Assembly (NCBI RefSeq): GCF_020740795.1
Contig: NC_067304.1
Location: 5,880,056 to 5,944,055 of the forward strand
DNA from: Apus apus
Taxonomy: Eukaryota > Chordata > Aves > Apodiformes > Apodidae
DNA: 64,000 bases
Reading direction: 5' to 3'
Position 1 is the stretch's first letter. Each line of letters starts with the position of its first letter. The notes under the pieces were generated by a model. The model was given only the letters and a program-made list of their open reading frames with translations. It did not search any database and was not told where the DNA came from. Positions 47,500 to 57,760 of this stretch are shown piece after piece. Made by a program: the position numbers and the translations under genes.

Positions 47500-50400
47500 C
47501 TGCGGAGGGAAGGAAGCAGAGAGTCAGTGTGGCCAGAAGAGAGCGAGGAATGGGGACAGGGCAGGGAGCTGGGCTGGGCAGCCCCGGGACACATCCTCTC
47601 TTCCTGCCAACTGCATCTGAGATGCGTTTTCCAACCTGTGCTACAGCCATTTCATGGCACAGCAGTGGGATATTTCCTAGATTGTCTCTGAGCTTCCCTC
47701 TAGGAGTTAGAGGATCTGACAGGAGTGGATATTTTGACCTGACAACACAAATAGTGTCAATTTCCATTAATTGCTTGGCAGAAACCCAAGGAATAGGACT
47801 ATGAATGGTTTTGGCTGCCTCCAGTTTTAGGATATTCTTCTGATTTTTGTCCTTGTGCCCTGTAACTAACTGGGATCAGGAGCTGGAATAATGGACTGAA
47901 GTGCCTTCCATGGGGAACCTTGCTGCTTTACTTAAAGCCTTAAACTAAGTTAAGAAACCCCCAGTAAGAGCCAGATTGTTACTATAGAACTTGTTCAGAT
48001 CTTAATACCCTTATTTCAGGCACCTTTCACTAGAAGACAAAGACATTTCAATGCACTTGAAACTTTGTGCAGAAAAAAAAAAAGACAAAAAAACCAACTC
48101 TAAAATGACTTACATTAACCCAGCAACCTCCTTGATTCCCAAGCAGTTCTGCTTCATCCCTGGACCTTGCTATAAAGATTTAACTTTCTATACTAGACTT
48201 TAAAATAAGCAAGTTATTTTCCAGAGCCTCCAAATTGCCTCCTCTCTCTTTCACTCTGTTGCTTTCTCTCTCTCTCTCCTGTAGGATCTGGATCATATTC
48301 CCCAAGCAGCATCATGAAACCAATGGGCTCTACTTTCCAACATCTGCCACTTTTTTTTTTTTTCTTTTTAGCAGGGAGGGACAGAACAGCAGGGGTGGCA
48401 GGGTTGGAGGTGAGGACATGTCACATCCATCTGAGGTGGCTTACAGAAGAGATTACCACTGTCTAGGAAAAGCTCCTGCCTATGCTGTTATAAACAGCTT
48501 AAAAAGCTCCTTACAAGTTTTGATCAGCAACAGATCTCAAACCAAGGGTGAGAAGGGACCAATGCACCTTCTGTTCAGCTCTACATCATCAACTGTTACT
48601 TTTTTATATCTCCTTGTTTTAACTAAGTCAGTTAATTATTTCCTCTATTTCCATTTCTGTACCTGGATCTGACCAATGAGAAGGAGCAGTCATCAAAAAA
48701 CTGGATCCTCTAACAACCCAGCTCTGTAGGTGGAAAGCTCCCCAGCAGTTTCAGACCACAAATCTCCATTTCAAAGCCCAGAGCCTCCCCGAGCCGGCAG
48801 ATTACGACGATTTTCCAGAGCTTCACTCCCAAGAAACTTATTTAACACCCAGAATGAGCACAGAAGCTCCAAAGATACAGAAGATCTGTGTTCAGCTTCC
48901 TGATCACGCTACCAAGTGTCTCCAGCTATCTAATTCTTTGAACACCAGCAAAGCAACCTCCTCTTCTGCAGCCAAGGAAACTGCCCCTTCCAGGCTGCCC
49001 GAGCTCTGGGTCACCCACGCAAAGGCCGGGGCCACTTGCTCGCCCACCTCAGACCCAACTGCCACCTTACCTCTCCAGACCTGCTGTAACGCTTCTCGTC
49101 CTAACCTTTCTCGCCTTATCACTGAAGTCTGGTTTATCTGGGGCTTTGCAAAAAGCTGGATTTGGAGCCAGCCCGGCCCCTCATTGGCCGCTTCCCACCA
49201 AATCCCGCGGCTGAGCAGAGCAGGGGCGGGGAGGGGGGTCCTGCCCTGCTGACCAGCCCCTCCGCTCCTCCCCGCACCTCGGGGATCCCATTCACTCCCC
49301 GGGATGGGGGATCTGGCCCCAGCACCCACCTCACCCAGCAAAGCACTAGTGTCCCAGGCAGAGTGATCCTCAGCGCGAGAACAGGCGGGAGCCGCAAAGG
49401 CTCAGCCTCCAGCTTTTTGCCTCCCGAGGAAACGAGCCGGTTTTCCCAGCGCCGGCCTGGGGAGCCCGAGCACTGAAGGAGGGGAGACACATTCCTGTAA
49501 GTGACTCTGAGGTTTGGACACCGTCCCCCCTGCGCTGAGGGCTGGGCTGAGCCACCCCTCTGGCAGCAGGAGGAAAACGGGAGCGTTTGGGATGTGAATT
49601 GTCTGTCCTGCCTCAGCGACCTGCCCTGGGACACATCCTGCCCTCCGGGTTCTGACCTCAGTGTCCTTCTGGCAGCAGGAATCCCACCATTGGCAAGAGG
49701 GTTTTAAAGACCATGAGGCTTTTAATTGTGCCTGCAAACACTGCTGAACTTTGGGTTGTGCAAGCTCAAAACCAGCAGACACCCCCTGCTTTGTCTTTTG
49801 CTCTTGATGGCATCAATTCAGGCTTTTACAGAGCTGAAGAGGGAGTGAAACTCAGCCCAAAGTGAAGTCACTAACTGGTGACCAAAGAGCCTGCAGGGGC
49901 TTGGATTTCATCCACTAGTAATTACCCTGTGGTAATTAAGAATACTTGTCCTGGAGAGAAAGCTCTGGAGAAAAAAAAAAAAGTTTCTTCCCCAGAGTCT
50001 CCTCTTTGCCAGGAAGATCTCAGTTCTCCCCAGTTCACACTGGCTCCTCTGAGACTTCCCAGAAAAGAAAGGAACCACCTCCACACAGGAGAGATCCCAC
50101 TACCCTGGTAAAGGGTGAGGACTGAATGTCTGTGCTGCAAGAGGAGAAAATGTTTCTGTGAATAACCCAACAACCTGGGCTGGAAGTCAAACAGATGCTG
50201 TGACTGATGGGACCTCCAGGCTGAAGGGACAACCCTTGTGGCCTCATGGGCTCTGTGGCCACATGCTTCATGTAGGAGGAACTAGAATCAGTGATGAACC
50301 AAAGGGCAATCTCAAACAGAGTGTGGATGTGACACAAAGCTCCAGAGAGCCTTGATCTGGCACTGAGAGAGACCCTGATGGTGCTCGGGGGTTATGCAAG

Positions 50401-53400
50401 TGATGTTAAAAATGCTGCCACCTTGGGCATCAGGAGAGGTTCTGTCTTGTGCGTGTTTGGGAGCAGTAAATCCCAGGCCTGTTATGAATCAGCCCTGCAC
50501 AGGGTTGTGCTGCAGAGAAGAGTGCAGAGAAATGCATTTACTGAAAAACTCGGGCTCCAGCACAGATCCTGCCCATCAGCACCATCCCTCCTTGTACCTG
50601 CTGGGCTCTGCTCAAGGTGTACAAATACACCAGCATTTCCAGGGACCCTGGATGTCCAGTCTGAGATGCTCTGTGCTTCAGTGTGAGTGGTTGGCTGTTT
50701 CCAAGAAAAGCCAAATTAGAAGGATGACAACTTGCAGATGTTCAAATTTACCTCTATAAAGCAGTTAAAAAAATCAGTTGCCTCAAACTGGATCTCGTTC
50801 TCACTCCTGAAGCTTTTGCAGTCCCCAAAAATTGGCATGAAGAAGGTTTAGTCTGATTCCGAAGAAGCCAACAGAGATGCCTATTACAGGCAGACAAGCA
50901 GCTGCAGGGCTGAGCGTGGCCAAGACGTGCCTGTCCCACCTCACTGGTGGGATCCAGCATGTGAAGCTGAAGGTTCCTTCTCCAGCAGCAAGGAATTGCC
51001 TCCAGATCAGCCCTCCTCTCAGGGCAGGAACGGGGCAGCTTCTCCCAAGCAAAGCTCTAATGACAGTCACCTTGAACACTGACGTGCAAAACTCAGAAGT
51101 TTTCAAGCACTTTCATATTTTCATCAAGAAATATTCAACACAAGGGGTGAAATAGCCAGGACTGAGTTCATCTTGCACAACTGGCTGAGTTCAAACATGC
51201 AGGATGTTCTACACTGGCAGCCCAACTCTGAGCAGCAAAGGAATCAATCACTTTGTGAGCTGTGCCTTTTTAATGATCTCCTCAAAACACGTAATCCCAG
51301 AGCAACAACCACAATTGGTTTACACAGTTCATAAATCAATGACCTTCCACCACTGATGACCACAGCAGGAGGGCAGTTTGCCCCAAGGAACAACCTCCAG
51401 CAGTTACTGGCATTTTACCAAAATTAAACCCAAACATCTGAGACCACAAAGAAGGTGGACTGGGGATTTGACCTGTCACTTCCCACTTCACAGGTAAATA
51501 AGTAACTTTTTAAACCCACTTTGGGAACTAACATTTTCCTGTTAGCATCTGCATTCACTGAGTTCTCAGAATTCTGTTCCCATCAATGCCCTCCAGCCAC
51601 AGCTGTCGGAATTCCCAGCCCATCCACACATCTGGCCAGCCTGGGAGTGCAGCAGCTTTGTCACGCTGATGGGAGAAAAGGAAAAAGCCAGCACTGCTCT
51701 CAGCTGAGCAGAGAGGGGAAAAGAAGAGCTCTGAGCTGTTTGTCATAACGAGGAGGAAGACAGATGTCCAGCTCCCAGGTAGAAGAAAAGCAAAGGGAGG
51801 AAGTTATTGCAAAGAGGACAGGAAAGAACAAATGGCAAAGAGCAGCTCTTAGTAATAGTGCTGATGGGCAACAGAACCAGCAACAAACAATTGGTATTTA
51901 AAGAGGATGACATAATAGAGGCCAAAATTATTTTAGAACTGCTGAGCTGATCATATTGTTCCTGTGTTTTCCTTTGGGTCACTAACTAGATTAATCTTCA
52001 ACCAGCCTGAAACTGTGGCTGGGAATAACTCCTCAGCACACTGCAGGGCTCCCAGAGCTGCTTCCCACACCAGGTTTGCACCTTCCCTGGATGGATGTCC
52101 AGGGCCTGCAATCTTCCTGTGGTCCCTCCATTTACTGCAAGAATTTGAAGTCTCTTTTTTCTCTCTTGTCTTTCCAGAGTATTTTAGGTATAAATGAGGA
52201 TGTTAACAGTGAGCTCACAATTCATCTGATGGAGGAAGGATGCTGAAACTTTACCGAGGTTGTGTTTGTTGTTTTTTGGTTTTTGTTGTGTTGTGTTTTT
52301 TTTTTTTTTTCCCAGTAAATGGACCTTAAACAGATGTGAACACAAAAGACATGGTTCACATCACCCAGCTGTCTTCCTTACTCAGTTGCCTTCCTTTTAC
52401 CGTGCTGTGATTCCCAACCACATTTGCTACATTTGAAGGCAAATTAGAAAACCAATTCTCTACAGAGAACCAGAAGATAAATGGGCTAAAAGGAACTCCA
52501 ACCTTCAGACTTTTACTCACAACCCAGGGATAAGAGAGACCACAAGCCTTGGTGCACTGACTGGCAGTTGAAGGTGATGGTAGAAGTGCCAGCTTTTGGC
52601 CCGGTGCTCTGCTTCACTGGGAGATCTGGTCTTTAACATTCCTGAGTATGTGCAGCTGGGAGCCTAAAAAGCCACACCATCATCTTTAGGAGTCTTCTCC
52701 AGAAAGATACAAGCAGCCAAAGCTGGTGACTGTTTTTTCTCTCCCCTGGTTCTGCGACAGGACATCCACAGTCAAGTTATTCCTTGAGGCCACCCAAAGG
52801 AACGAGGTTCTGCAACAACCACCCAAGCTCCCAACACCCCCTCCAGCAGTGATGGGCAAAGCCACCCTCCAAGGGGCCGTTCTAATCAGCAGGGAGGGAA
52901 ATGGAGCTGCGTGTTCCCACCTGTTGGAGTTGAGCAGTGACAGCCCCTGAGGTCTGTCATTTGTGCCTAACTCCACTGCACGTCACGGGAGCTGCCCCTT
53001 CAGAAATAGCAGTGATGGAAACGGCTCCTTTTGAGCATGACACAGTTCCTGGATATAGGGCCCGGTGTGAGACAAAGAGTAAAAATAATTGGCTGTATTT
53101 TCCACTCAGACCAAATGTTCTATTCCTGCCAGATATTCATAGCAAGAAATGTTGCCTACCAGGACATACATTAAGGTAGGAAGGGAGACAGACTCTGTCA
53201 GACTCAATAATGCAACACGATTATGATGAATATGCAGGGAGAACATCCAACAGTTCAAGTCAGAGTGGTGGGGTTTGTTTTAAGTACCTACTTTAATAAT
53301 TTTCTTCCTAGGAAGAAGCAACAGAAAGCCCAGAAATATTCTGGATTCCCCAAGAAAGACCAAAACATGCAAAATGACAATTGCAGCTAACTTGGCTGTG

Positions 53401-56400
53401 GCCCCTCACCCCTTACAGCCGTGTAACCCTCAAGTGCAAGATAAACCTGCCCCCTGAACCTGCCAGTCCCCAGGTAGATAAGAAGTGATTTGTTCTTGTT
53501 GTAGAAGAGCCTCAGGACTCCAGTCCCATGGTGCCAATGCTGATGGATACATTTACTATGGATAAATGCAAACAGTCCCTGTGGCAGAAAGTGTATGGAG
53601 GCAAAGCCATCTGCAGGGTGAGACAGGGAACTGGAATTCCTCCCTGCTAATCCCTGAGCAAGACAATTCTTGTTAAAACTCATCTTTCGGCTGAGACAAC
53701 ATTCTGCACCTCGGAAAGCAGACATCGTGTTTCTGTGCCTCAGAGTGGTGTTTGCAGACTCCAAACCCAGCAGACAAATTAAGGAGGACTTTAGGATGGG
53801 GATTAATGGCAGATCCAGAAGCTCTGGGGCACATTTCAGCCCTGCCACTTGGAGGACAGGTGGCAGGTGTGGAGCAGCACAACTTATTCTGACACCAGAC
53901 CTACAAACCAGGCCTGCGTGTTCCCCCATCGGGTCCAGGAATCTCTGGGGGCTTTTCCAGAAGTGGTGGCCAAGATCTGCTGAGTTTTCTGCATACAGAG
54001 ACTGAGGTGCAGAGGGCTGGCACAGCTTGTCCAAAACAGCTCCACAGGCTGGTGTCAGCACTGGGATGAGGACCCAGCTTCAGCAATCCCATGCCTGCTG
54101 GGGATGAATGGCTGTGTCAGCTGAGGCTCCTGCCTGTGGAAGCTTCTGAATGAATTCCAATCAAAGGGACACCACACATGCCAGAAACTATCAGCTTACA
54201 ATGGAAAGCATGCAATTGGAACAGGAGATCTCTCATTGACTGGAATGGGTCGGATTCCTCCTTGGGAGCAGGGCAGAGCTGGCAGAGCTTGCCCAGGGGT
54301 AAGGAAAGGCCACTGTCAGCACACCCAGCCCCACGCTCAGCTGTGACTTGTGTGGCAAAGCCCAGAGTGATCTCAGTGCACAGGGGGTGTATTGAAACCC
54401 TGGGAGCACCAGCAGCCCAAACCAAGCATGCCATGATTTAGGATAAGTTTTTAATGCCCAAAGCAGGAGAAAGGAAAATCAGAGCTGGAACCCTGGAATC
54501 CCACACTGGTGGGGGATAGAGTTGCACTTGAAGATAACTTTCCTTGGGAACTGGGAGCTGTGCCAACATCTACTCTTTTTTGAGAAAATCCCCTCCTCAA
54601 AACCAGCCAAGGCTGTAGTGGTTTACACTGAGACAAATTAAACTTCTGCTCGTGGAAGGACCTCTAAGGTTGGTGTGTGACATGGAGCAGTCTCAGCAAG
54701 CCTGGCTCCTCCTGCAGGCAGTTCTGCAGAACCCCCTGCCGGGCTGCCCCTCTGCCCCAGCCATCCCTCCCGCCCCCAGAGCTGCTCCTTGCACACAGGG
54801 CAGACCACTGTGTGTCTGAAGTCACAGCCATGCCCTGGAACCAGACTCCTGCTCAGCTGCACATGGGCTGGCTCATTGTCTCCATCTGGCCAAGTCCTTC
54901 CCACCATTCCTCTAGCATGATCCTTGGTTCTGGTGCATTTACTGTCTGGAGACATGACCTGCCCAGCAGTGAAGAAAGTGGAAAAGCAGCAGGGTCAAGA
55001 GGCTCAGTTCCCACTCACCACTCCATGCAGATGGTCCCAGCTGTCTATCTCACTGCTTCCTTTCTTTAAAGAAACATTAATCTATTTTAATTCCAGGCTA
55101 TCGTGATAGTATTGATTTTTAAAAGCTGTTATTGCTCATGATAGAATTTATGGTTGTTTTAATTTCTCCAGCTCTCCTACCCTCACTCACTGCAATCTGA
55201 AGCTCACGCAAGTTGCTGATGAAAGGAATTGTTTCTGACGGGGGCTGTGAGGCAGAGGGGGTCTCCAGCTGTCACCCCACAGGCTGTCCTGGCACGTCTG
55301 TGCTCCCAACAGCTTCAGGACTGTGCTCTCACACCCTCAGCAGTTGCTGTCAAAGTAAGTTTTTAAGTAACAAAAAGTGGGGAGTTGGGGAGGGGAAGAA
55401 TGTGACTAGTAACCAAATGAGTTAAGATCTGGGTGACTTTCAGTTAAGGCGTGAGTAGTCCTAGTGAAGGTGACAACTGCCCCTTCCCAGTTTGTCAAGC
55501 CATGCAAACACACACATCTTTGCCAGGTTAAGGTCTTGGTTTATCAGTGTAATACAAATGGTCACAGGTTTTCAATTTTTTTTATATATATATATATATT
55601 TTAATTACTGCATTATAATAAGGGTATGAAAAACCCTGTAACTTCTTCAGTTTAGGTATTTTTTTGTTTTCACATGAAGTGCAAGGGATCTGCCTCCTTC
55701 TGAATGTATTCCCAGTTCTCCAGAAGTTATGTGTGCAAAACGGGCAGGTTTTAGACTGCCAAGTAAAGGTGCAGTGTTTCAGCTTCTGTACAAGCCCCTG
55801 CTCAGATAATGAAATGGATTTGTTTAGAAGACAAAGCAGATTTCTAACCTTATTCTAAGCACACTCTTTCGAAAGTTACTCTCTACCCATCTCACCTTCC
55901 AACTTATTCAGCTTTTGCAGATCTTTCAGATGACCCTGTACGTGTCTAGGTTCACAGTTTGCATTTCATTCCTCACACCCAGAACACCAGTGACTCGCAT
56001 TTTCCTTTGTTTTAGCGTGTCCCCTGCTTGCTGGGGAAGCACTGGTGAGCAGCTCACACACCGACCCGGAGCTCAGGGCTGCTGCCCAAGCCCGTGTTTC
56101 CCCAGACACGTCCCTGGCACTTTCCCTGCCCGTGCTGCCTCCACCCGTGTTGCCTCCACGCGAAATCCTGTAACGGGGCGGGACAGCAAGGCGGGACATG
56201 AGCCCACGCTGGAAAACTCCCGTTAGCACGAACACCAGCTGAAATCCACAGCCGATTAAGTCCCGAACCGGGCAGCTTTTGCGCATTCAGAAACTTCACC
56301 CGGCCGTTTGCGCTCTGCCTTTTCTTCCCCTTTTGTTCTCATTATCTGCCCAGCCGAGCCCGCCCGGCTCCCCCGCCCGCCCCGCTCAGCACCGGCACCG

Positions 56401-56999
56401 AGCTCGGAAGGGATCAGCTCTTCCTACCAACCCACCCCCGGCAAGCCCGGTACCAGCAACACCCCGGGGCTCGTGGGCAAGCCCGAGCAAGTTCAGCGAG
56501 TGAGGTTACAATCCGAACGGGAGCGGGAGGAGGGAGAAAACAGTGTTGATTTACCACAAAGGGTTTCCTATTAAAGAAGAAGTATTTTCAGGGGGTGCGG
56601 GAGGTGGCAAACGCACGCTCCCTTCGCATCGCTTTGATTCCCGTAACCTCACGCCTATCAGAGATTTCTGTCTTTTGGTTTGTAATCTTTGCTTGGCATC
56701 CTCTCTCTCCAGGCACTGCCCCCCCCGGAGCCCCCCGCCCCTGCGCGCCGTTTCTCTCCCGCAGACCGAGGGGCCGGCGGCACCGACCACCCCGGCTGAG
56801 CCGGCAGCCGGCGGGGGGACCCCCCAACTCCCCCGGCCCGGCGGGGCTGGAGGCGGCCGGCCCGGCCCGGCCCTGCCCGTCCCGCAGCGGAGCTCGCTCC
56901 GCGCCCGCGCAGGGACCCCGCAGCCAGCCCGCCCGGGGGGCTGTGCGGCCCCGCGCCCCTTACCAGCTCCTGCCGCAGCCGCCGCAGGTGCTGCTCCAT
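46528..56999 (-). CDS. INKA2: INKA2 (FAM212B), PAK4 inhibitor of the Inka family, complete coding span (2 exons)
   Basis: Joining 56999-56964 and 47499-46528 on the minus strand gives 335 residues starting [18 protein letters not shown], closely matching the vertebrate INKA2 amino terminus. Conserved blocks are the N-terminal helix (to about residue 50), the Inka box around [20 protein letters not shown] (about 184-203), a second block [20 protein letters not shown] (230-249) and the C-terminus [10 protein letters not shown]. In Inka proteins the box binds the PAK4 catalytic domain as a pseudosubstrate-like inhibitor, affecting actin, adhesion and focal adhesions. The middle (about 55-165) is low-complexity, Ser/Arg/Pro-rich and longer than the human protein, which I recall as just under 300 residues. 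The gene is convergent with RAP1A and divergent from DDX20. Confidence is high for identity and for both exon edges. Confidence 0.95.
49071..49235 (-). promoter_or_regulatory. INKA2: Candidate internal promoter and alternative first exon of INKA2
   Basis: Reading the minus strand there is a GC box (complement of GGGGCGGGG at 49223-49231), then an excellent NF-Y site (GGCCAATGAG; CCAAT opposite 49187-49183), and about 110 bases on a strong splice donor GAG/GTAAGG with its GT opposite 49070-49069. This order is what a CCAAT promoter plus a short non-coding first exon looks like. Spliced to exon 2 it would give a protein starting at Met15. It is inferred from motifs only. Confidence 0.4.
52296..52310. 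repeat. T15 homopolymer
   Basis: Run of fifteen T preceded by G/T-rich sequence, in the INKA2 intron. Confidence 0.85.
55583..55598. repeat. (TA)8 microsatellite
   Basis: Eight TA units within a T/A-rich stretch of the INKA2 intron. Confidence 0.9.
56964..56999 (-). CDS. INKA2: INKA2 exon 1 coding part (residues 1-12)
   Basis: The ATG opposite 56999-56997 has good context (GCCATGG). It is followed by [12 protein letters not shown] and a GTAAGG donor opposite 56963-56958. The human start, as I recall, is MDCYLRRLKQEL, so 8 of 12 residues agree and the next residues [10 protein letters not shown] continue exactly in exon 2. The frame is also free of stops for 88 codons upstream, but I found no reason to extend the protein there. 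Confidence 0.92.
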
Positions 57000-57332
57000 G
57001 GCCCCGCCGCGGCCCCGCCGTGCGCGCTCCGCCCGCGGGGCGGGGGGTCCCGGGGGGCGGCACCGGGGGGCGGCGGCAGCGAGCGGGGCAGAGCCGGGCC
57101 GGGATGCGGGGCTGGAGCCCGGGAGAGGCGCCAGGCGGTGGGAGCCCTCCTGCCGGGAACAGCTCGGCAGCAGCGGGAGCGCGGGGAGTTCGCGCGGAGA
57201 ACGAGCCCCGCTCCCCGCGGGGAGGCTGGACGGGACCGTCTGGGGTGGCCCGGACCCCGCCAACGGCTCCGCGGGGCCGGAGCACCGCGACAGCCCGGGT
57301 CAGCCTATCGCGACACGGCTCAGAGCCCGCGG

Positions 57333-57512
57333 GTGCGGTGCTGCCCCCCGGTGCGGTGCTGCCCCCCGGTGCGGTACTGCCCGCGGGTGCGGTGCTGCCC
57401 GCGGGTGCGGTGCTGCCCCCCGGTGCGGTGTTGCCCGCGGGTGCGGTGCTGCCCGCGGGTGCGGTGCTGCCGGCCGGTGCGGTGCTGCCGGCCGGTGCGG
57501 TGCTGCCCGCGG
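57333..57512. repeat. GC-rich minisatellite, ten 18-bp units
   Basis: Ten head-to-tail copies of an 18-bp unit that begins GTGCGGTGCTGCC and ends in one of three variants (CCCCG, CGCGG or GGCCG). Units start at 57333 and every 18 bases after; copies 3 and 6 have single-base changes in the core. It lies 334-513 bases upstream of the INKA2 start codon, inside its CpG island. Because 18 is divisible by three, it produces six-residue repeats in every frame, but nothing indicates translation. Confidence 0.95.
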
Positions 57513-57760
57513 GGGCCACACGCAGCTCGGCCCCGCGGGGGGCGGCGGCAGCCCTGCCGGGAGGTGGCACAGGATCATGTCGGTATCGGAACCCCCTTTG
57601 TCGGCGGCCGCGCGAGGAGCAGGCGTTGAAAACCCTGAAGTTTGGATTTGTTCTCAGAACAGCAGGTTTTCCCTCGCTGTGTTTTGCAGGGGGGGTTTCG
57701 GCTGAGCCCGCACGGCAGCCGCTGGAAACCGCCCCGGCAGCTGCCGCCGGCCACGCTCTG

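Larger units (their letters stand above)
47500..56963 (-). other. INKA2: INKA2 intron 1
   Basis: 9464-base intron in phase 0. The donor GTAAGG lies opposite 56963-56958 and the acceptor opposite 47501-47500. No nested coding gene is recognised on either strand. It includes a possible internal promoter near 49,071-49,235, a (TA)8 repeat at 55583-55598 and T runs near 48,350 and at 52296-52310. Confidence 0.88.
56700..57760 (-). promoter_or_regulatory. INKA2: CpG island, INKA2 promoter and first exon
   Basis: About 1 kb of very GC- and CpG-rich DNA surrounds the first coding exon. No TATA box is seen. The region upstream of the ATG (to the right) contains an 18-bp GC-rich tandem array at 57333-57512. 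The long open frames through here on both strands (300-400 codons) come from composition and from the repeat having a length divisible by three; several do not even start at ATG. Confidence 0.75.

Noticed and set aside
56658-57263. 201-codon minus-strand frame that contains the INKA2 start in frame
   Set aside because: Its first codon opposite 57263-57261 is TTG, not ATG, and the frame reads through the splice donor into the intron. The conserved INKA2 start is the ATG opposite 56999.
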